Shown: positions 4,154 through 7,228 of the stretch, in pieces
Position numbering within the stretch: the first letter of the stretch is position 1
Layout of the letters: the number at the start of each line of letters is the position of its first letter
Origin: Chloroflexota bacterium
GTDB taxonomy: Bacteria; Chloroflexota; Limnocylindria; Limnocylindrales; CSP1-4
Length of the DNA stretch: 7,228 nt
Assembly (NCBI GenBank): GCA_003158495.1
Contig: PMJT01000249.1
Span: 1 to 7,228, forward strand
Direction: 5' to 3'
Notes under the pieces: generated by a model
Databases searched by the model: none
What the model was told of the DNA's origin: nothing
What the model saw: only the letters and a program-made list of their open reading frames with translations
Made by a program: the position numbers and the translations under genes

Positions 4154-6217
4154 ATGACCGACGCGGCCGAGAACCTCGACCAGCTGGCGATCGACACGAT
4201 TCGAACGTTGTCGATTGATGGCGTGCAGAAAGCCAATTCCGGCCATCCCGGGGCGCCGATGGGCATGGCTCCGATGGCGTACACGCTCTGGACGCGGTTC
4301 ATGCACTACGCTCCAACGGAGCCGACGTGGCCGAACCGCGACCGCTTCATCCTGTCCGCCGGCCACGCCAGCATGCTGCTCTATTCGTTGCTATACCTGA
4401 CCGGCTACGGCGTCTCGCTCGAAGACCTGCAGTCGTTCCGACAGTGGGGTTCGCGAACGCCGGGCCATCCCGAGCACGGCATGACACCCGGCGTGGAAGC
4501 GACCACCGGGCCGCTCGGCCAGGGCTTCGCCAATGCCGTCGGCATGGCCATCGCCCAGGAGCGCCTCGCCGCGGAGTTCAATCGCCCCGGCCACGGACTG
4601 ATCGACCACTTCATCTACTCGATCTGCTCCGACGGCGACATCCAGGAAGGCATCTCGGCCGAAGCCGCGTCGCTCGCCGGCCACCTTCGGCTCGGCAAGT
4701 TGATCTTCCTGTACGACGACAACGACATCCAGCTCGACGGCCCGACAGGTCTGGCCTTTTCCGAGAGCGTCGTCGATCGCTTCGATGCCTATCGATGGCA
4801 CACCCAGCGAGTTGAGGACGGCAACGATGTCCAGGCCATCGGGGCTGCGATCGCGTCCGCCCAGGCCGACGAACGCCCCAGCCTGATCGCCGTCCGGACC
4901 CACATCGGCTTCGGTGCGCCGACCAAGCACGACAGCCAGAAGGCCCACGGCTCGCCCCTCGGCGAGGAAGAGGTTCGCGGCGCGAAGATCGCCTACGGCT
5001 GGGACCCGGACAAGCACTTCTTCGTCCCGGATGCCGCGCTGAAGCAATTCCGCGCGGCCGTCCCGAACGGCGAGAAGCTCGTGGCAGAGTGGCACGGACG
5101 GTTCGAAGCCTACGCCGCCGCATTCCCGACCGAGGCTGCCGAACTCAAGCGTCGCCTCGCCGGCAAGCTGGCGGATGGCTGGGACAGCGGCCTCAAGACC
5201 TACGGCCTCGCCGACGGAGTCCCGACCCGCAAGGCCGGCCAGGAGGCGATCAACGCTCTGGCGCCAAAAGTTCCGGAGCTCTTCGGCGGCGCTGCGGACC
5301 TGTCCGAGTCCAACCTGACCGACATCGCCGGTGGCGGAGTGTTCGAGGCGGGCAACCCGGCAGGTCGGAACATCCGCTTCGGCGTGCGCGAGCATGCGAT
5401 GGGCGGGATCGCCAACGGCATCAGCCTGTACGGCGGCTTCATCCCGTACGTCGGCACGTTCCTCACGTTCAGCGACTACATGCGAGGCTCGGTCCGGCTG
5501 GCTGCGCTCTCGTGTCGGAAGGTCGTCTACGTCTGGACCCACGACTCCGTCGCGCTCGGCGAGGACGGCCCTACTCACCAGCCGGTGGAGCACGTGGCCG
5601 CCCTGCGGGCCATTCCTAACCTGCACGTTATCAGGCCGGGCGACGCCAACGAGACCGCTGCCGCGTGGCGCTGCGGCGTCGAACGGGCCGACGGACCCAC
5701 GGCCCTGGCCCTCTCCCGCCAGAAGCTCCCCATCCTGGCCGGCACGGCCGAGAAAGCCCGCGACGGAGTGGCTCGGGGCGGCTACGTCCTGCGTGACTCC
5801 TCGGGGGATGCCGCCAAGCCAGACCTGGTCATCGTCGCCACCGGTTCCGAACTCGCGCTCGCCGTCGGCGCCGCGGAGGCCCTCGAAATGGAAGGCACCC
5901 GCACCCGCGTCGTGAGCCTGCCGTGCTGGGAGCGGTTCGACGCGCAGGATGCCGCGTACCGCGAGTCCGTCCTGCCCCGCGCCGCCCGCAAGAGAGTGAC
6001 CGTCGAGGCGCTCGTCTCGTTCGGCTGGGAGGCCTACGCCGGCGACGAGGGCGCCATCATCGGCATCGACCACTTCGGTGCGTCGGCGCCGGGCGACGAG
6101 GTCATGGCCCGCTTCGGATTTACCGTGGATCGCGTCGCGGAAATCGGCCGCAAGGTCGTACGCGACGGCTTCCACGGCCGGGTCGCCACCCTGGAACACG
6201 GCCCGGAAGCCTGCTGA
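4154..6217 (+). CDS. tkt: transketolase
   Basis: Thiamine-diphosphate enzyme that moves two-carbon ketol units between pentose, tetrose and hexose phosphates in the non-oxidative pentose phosphate pathway. The 687-residue length is typical, and the key residues are all visible: SGHPGAPMG (His31), SAGHAS (His71), TTGPLGQG (118-124), the ThDP/metal motif SDGDIQEG (159-166) ending at YDDN (Asn190), and KAHGSPLG (His265). Also present are VREHAM with catalytic Glu413, THDSVALGEDGPTHQPVEH (His463, Asp471, His475) and SRQ (Arg522). The order is N-terminal PP domain, pyrimidine domain from about residue 355, then C-terminal domain from about 555. ATG 4154 matches where family members begin (TDAAENLDQLAIDTIRTLSID) and follows GAGGAG/GGGGAAA. 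An in-frame ATG at 4097 with its own SD (AGGAG) would add 19 charged residues. The long open frame before 4097 is not part of the protein. It probably heads an operon with rpiB and pgi. Confidence 0.97.
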   Translation: MTDAAENLDQLAIDTIRTLSIDGVQKANSGHPGAPMGMAPMAYTLWTRFMHYAPTEPTWPNRDRFILSAGHASMLLYSLLYLTGYGVSLEDLQSFRQWGSRTPGHPEHGMTPGVEATTGPLGQGFANAVGMAIAQERLAAEFNRPGHGLIDHFIYSICSDGDIQEGISAEAASLAGHLRLGKLIFLYDDNDIQLDGPTGLAFSESVVDRFDAYRWHTQRVEDGNDVQAIGAAIASAQADERPSLIAVRTHIGFGAPTKHDSQKAHGSPLGEEEVRGAKIAYGWDPDKHFFVPDAALKQFRAAVPNGEKLVAEWHGRFEAYAAAFPTEAAELKRRLAGKLADGWDSGLKTYGLADGVPTRKAGQEAINALAPKVPELFGGAADLSESNLTDIAGGGVFEAGNPAGRNIRFGVREHAMGGIANGISLYGGFIPYVGTFLTFSDYMRGSVRLAALSCRKVVYVWTHDSVALGEDGPTHQPVEHVAALRAIPNLHVIRPGDANETAAAWRCGVERADGPTALALSRQKLPILAGTAEKARDGVARGGYVLRDSSGDAAKPDLVIVATGSELALAVGAAEALEMEGTRTRVVSLPCWERFDAQDAAYRESVLPRAARKRVTVEALVSFGWEAYAGDEGAIIGIDHFGASAPGDEVMARFGFTVDRVAEIGRKVVRDGFHGRVATLEHGPEAC

Positions 6218-6228
6218 GAGGAACCAAG

Positions 6229-6717
6229 ATGCGCATCGCCCTTGCCGCGGACCATGCCGGCTTCGAGCTCAAGAATGAGCTGCTCGTGCGCCTGGCGCCG
6301 CTCGGCCACGAACTGATCGACCTCGGCGGCGACGGCTCCAATCCGGAAGACGACTACCCGGACTACGCCCGGGCCCTCGGCCTTGCCATCCTCGAAGACA
6401 AGGCCGACCGCGGCATCCTCGTCTGCGGCAGCGGCGTCGGCGCCTCAATCGCCGCCTCCAAGTTGCCGGGTATCCGCGCCGGCCTCGCCCACGACTACTA
6501 CTCGGCCGGCCAGGGTGTCGAGCACGACGATATGAACGTGCTCGCGCTCGGGGCGCGGGTGATCGGCATCGAAACCGCCGTCTCCTGCGCCCAGAGCTTC
6601 CTTGCCGCCACGTTCACGGGCGCTCCGCGCCACGTCCGTCGGGTGGGCAAGGTCAGGGCAATGGAACAGGAGGCCGCCCGTATGGAGGCGGCGGGATACA
6701 AGCCCAATTCACGATGA
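6229..6717 (+). CDS. rpiB: ribose-5-phosphate isomerase B
   Basis: Cytoplasmic LacAB/RpiB-family sugar-phosphate isomerase that interconverts ribulose-5-phosphate and ribose-5-phosphate, feeding transketolase and nucleotide synthesis. The 162-residue protein shows the family signatures in order: ALAADHAGFELK (His9 near the ring-opening and phosphate site), DDYPDYA (43-47), the active-site loop VCGSGVGASIAASKLPGIRAG with catalytic Cys66, then GVEHDDMNVLALGARVIG (His99), and basic residues Arg134, Arg137 and Arg138 that could bind phosphate. The C-terminal tail is a little longer than in shorter family members. ATG 6229 lies 11 bases after the tkt stop and behind a GAGAGG SD, so the two genes are almost certainly cotranscribed and possibly translationally coupled. 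Allose-6-phosphate isomerase activity is known for some relatives and cannot be excluded, but the operon context favours the pentose phosphate role. Confidence 0.95.
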   Translation: MRIALAADHAGFELKNELLVRLAPLGHELIDLGGDGSNPEDDYPDYARALGLAILEDKADRGILVCGSGVGASIAASKLPGIRAGLAHDYYSAGQGVEHDDMNVLALGARVIGIETAVSCAQSFLAATFTGAPRHVRRVGKVRAMEQEAARMEAAGYKPNSR

Positions 6718-6766
6718 ACGCCAGCCGGTCCCAGCCCGGACATCGCCAGATCAAGAGGCCACCGCA

Positions 6767-7228
6767 ATGACCGACACCACGGACGCTCGATCGCTCGATC
6801 TCGATCTCACGCTCAACGACGCCGGGCTGGAAGCGGCCCTTGCCGCTGCCCGCGACCGGGCCGTCAAGGAGAACTGGGCCGATCGAGCCATCGGCCGCCG
6901 GGATCCGTCGGTCTGGTCCGACCAGGACGTCGTCCAGCGCGCCATCGCCACCCGGCTGGGTTGGCTGGAAGCGCCATTCCACTTCGCCGACGAGACCAGC
7001 GAGCTCAAGGCGTTCGCGGCCGAGATCAAGGAGGAAGGCTTCACAACGGCCGTCCTGGGCGGAATGGGCGGGAGCAGCCTCGCTCCGGCGCTCCTATCCG
7101 ACGTCTTCGGCGCATCCGAGGACGGCATCCCGGTCCGCGTCCTGGACTCCACGGACCCGGCCGCGGTCGCCGCGACGCTTGACGACCTGAATCCCACTGC
7201 GACTCTCTTCATCGTCTCGACCAAGTCC
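6767..7228 (+). CDS. pgi: glucose-6-phosphate isomerase, N-terminal part (runs off right edge)
   Basis: ATG 6767, eight bases after an AAGAGG SD and 49 bases after the rpiB stop, opens a frame that stays open for 154 codons to the window end. Landmarks are SVWSDQDVVQRAIATRLGWLE (49-69), then the first strand and phosphate loop of a SIS sugar-isomerase domain, AVLGGMGGSSLAP (95-107), VLDSTDP (125-131) and TLFIVSTKS (146-154), the beginning of the conserved S-x-S-G-x-T segment. This is the pattern of the PGI module also found at the C-terminus of bifunctional transaldolase/PGI proteins. Here only about 95 residues precede the SIS loop, so the gene encodes PGI alone at its N-terminus, with no transaldolase domain in front. 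The enzyme interconverts fructose-6-phosphate and glucose-6-phosphate and so connects transketolase products to glycolysis or the oxidative branch. What follows, or any C-terminal fusion, is beyond the window. Confidence 0.88.
   Translation, partial: MTDTTDARSLDLDLTLNDAGLEAALAAARDRAVKENWADRAIGRRDPSVWSDQDVVQRAIATRLGWLEAPFHFADETSELKAFAAEIKEEGFTTAVLGGMGGSSLAPALLSDVFGASEDGIPVRVLDSTDPAAVAATLDDLNPTATLFIVSTKS

Noticed and set aside
4391..6199. 602-codon open frame on the minus strand opposite transketolase
   Set aside because: It mirrors the tkt codons, is rich in Arg, Gly, Ala and Asp without any family motif, and arises from the strong GC bias at third positions. The plus-strand frame has every transketolase signature.

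Overview
This is a GC-rich bacterial window with strong G/C bias at third codon positions. It uses GTG and TTG starts, ordinary Shine-Dalgarno (SD) sequences, and probably some leaderless genes. The combination of a transketolase / RpiB / SIS-type glucose-6-phosphate isomerase cluster, an ECF sigma factor beside an Asp-box (BNR-like) remnant, and a CxxCxxC-bearing HAD phosphatase would suit Chloroflexota (Thermomicrobia-like lineages). That placement is inference and rests on no search. No tRNA, rRNA, CRISPR array, insertion sequence or phage gene was seen.

Left part, bases 1 to about 3790, all on the minus strand. A good sigma70-type promoter (60-88) points off the left edge toward a gene whose first codons lie at 29-1. 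Next come a HAD-superfamily phosphatase (239-1159), then a decayed locus in which an ECF sigma factor is cut off after region 2 and followed in another frame by the C-terminal end of an Asp-box protein (1216-1828). A perfect 42-bp tandem duplication lies in that remnant. A ten-helix EamA/DMT transporter (1984-3009) follows. Upstream of it is a two-gene unit: a 171-residue protein of unknown family that appears to be internally duplicated (3272-3787), and a 51-residue single-pass membrane protein with a TTG start (3076-3231). This unit ends in a strong hairpin with a T-rich tail that abuts the transporter's start.

Right part, from about 3788 to the end, on the plus strand. A 366-bp divergent intergenic region carries a candidate minus-strand promoter and, close to transketolase, a perfect 10-bp inverted repeat whose loop holds an SD sequence and whose right arm holds an alternative ATG. 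Then come tkt (4154-6217), rpiB (6229-6717) and the start of a glucose-6-phosphate isomerase (6767 to the window end), tightly spaced and each with an SD. They connect the non-oxidative pentose phosphate branch to glycolysis: RpiB interconverts ribulose-5-P and ribose-5-P, transketolase moves two-carbon units to give fructose-6-P and glyceraldehyde-3-P, and the isomerase converts fructose-6-P to glucose-6-P.

Nothing here proves a new biological system. The points most worth a second look are the small-membrane-protein/duplicated-protein pair, the structured tkt leader, the hairpin at the transporter start, and the sigma-factor/Asp-box chimera with its recent duplication.
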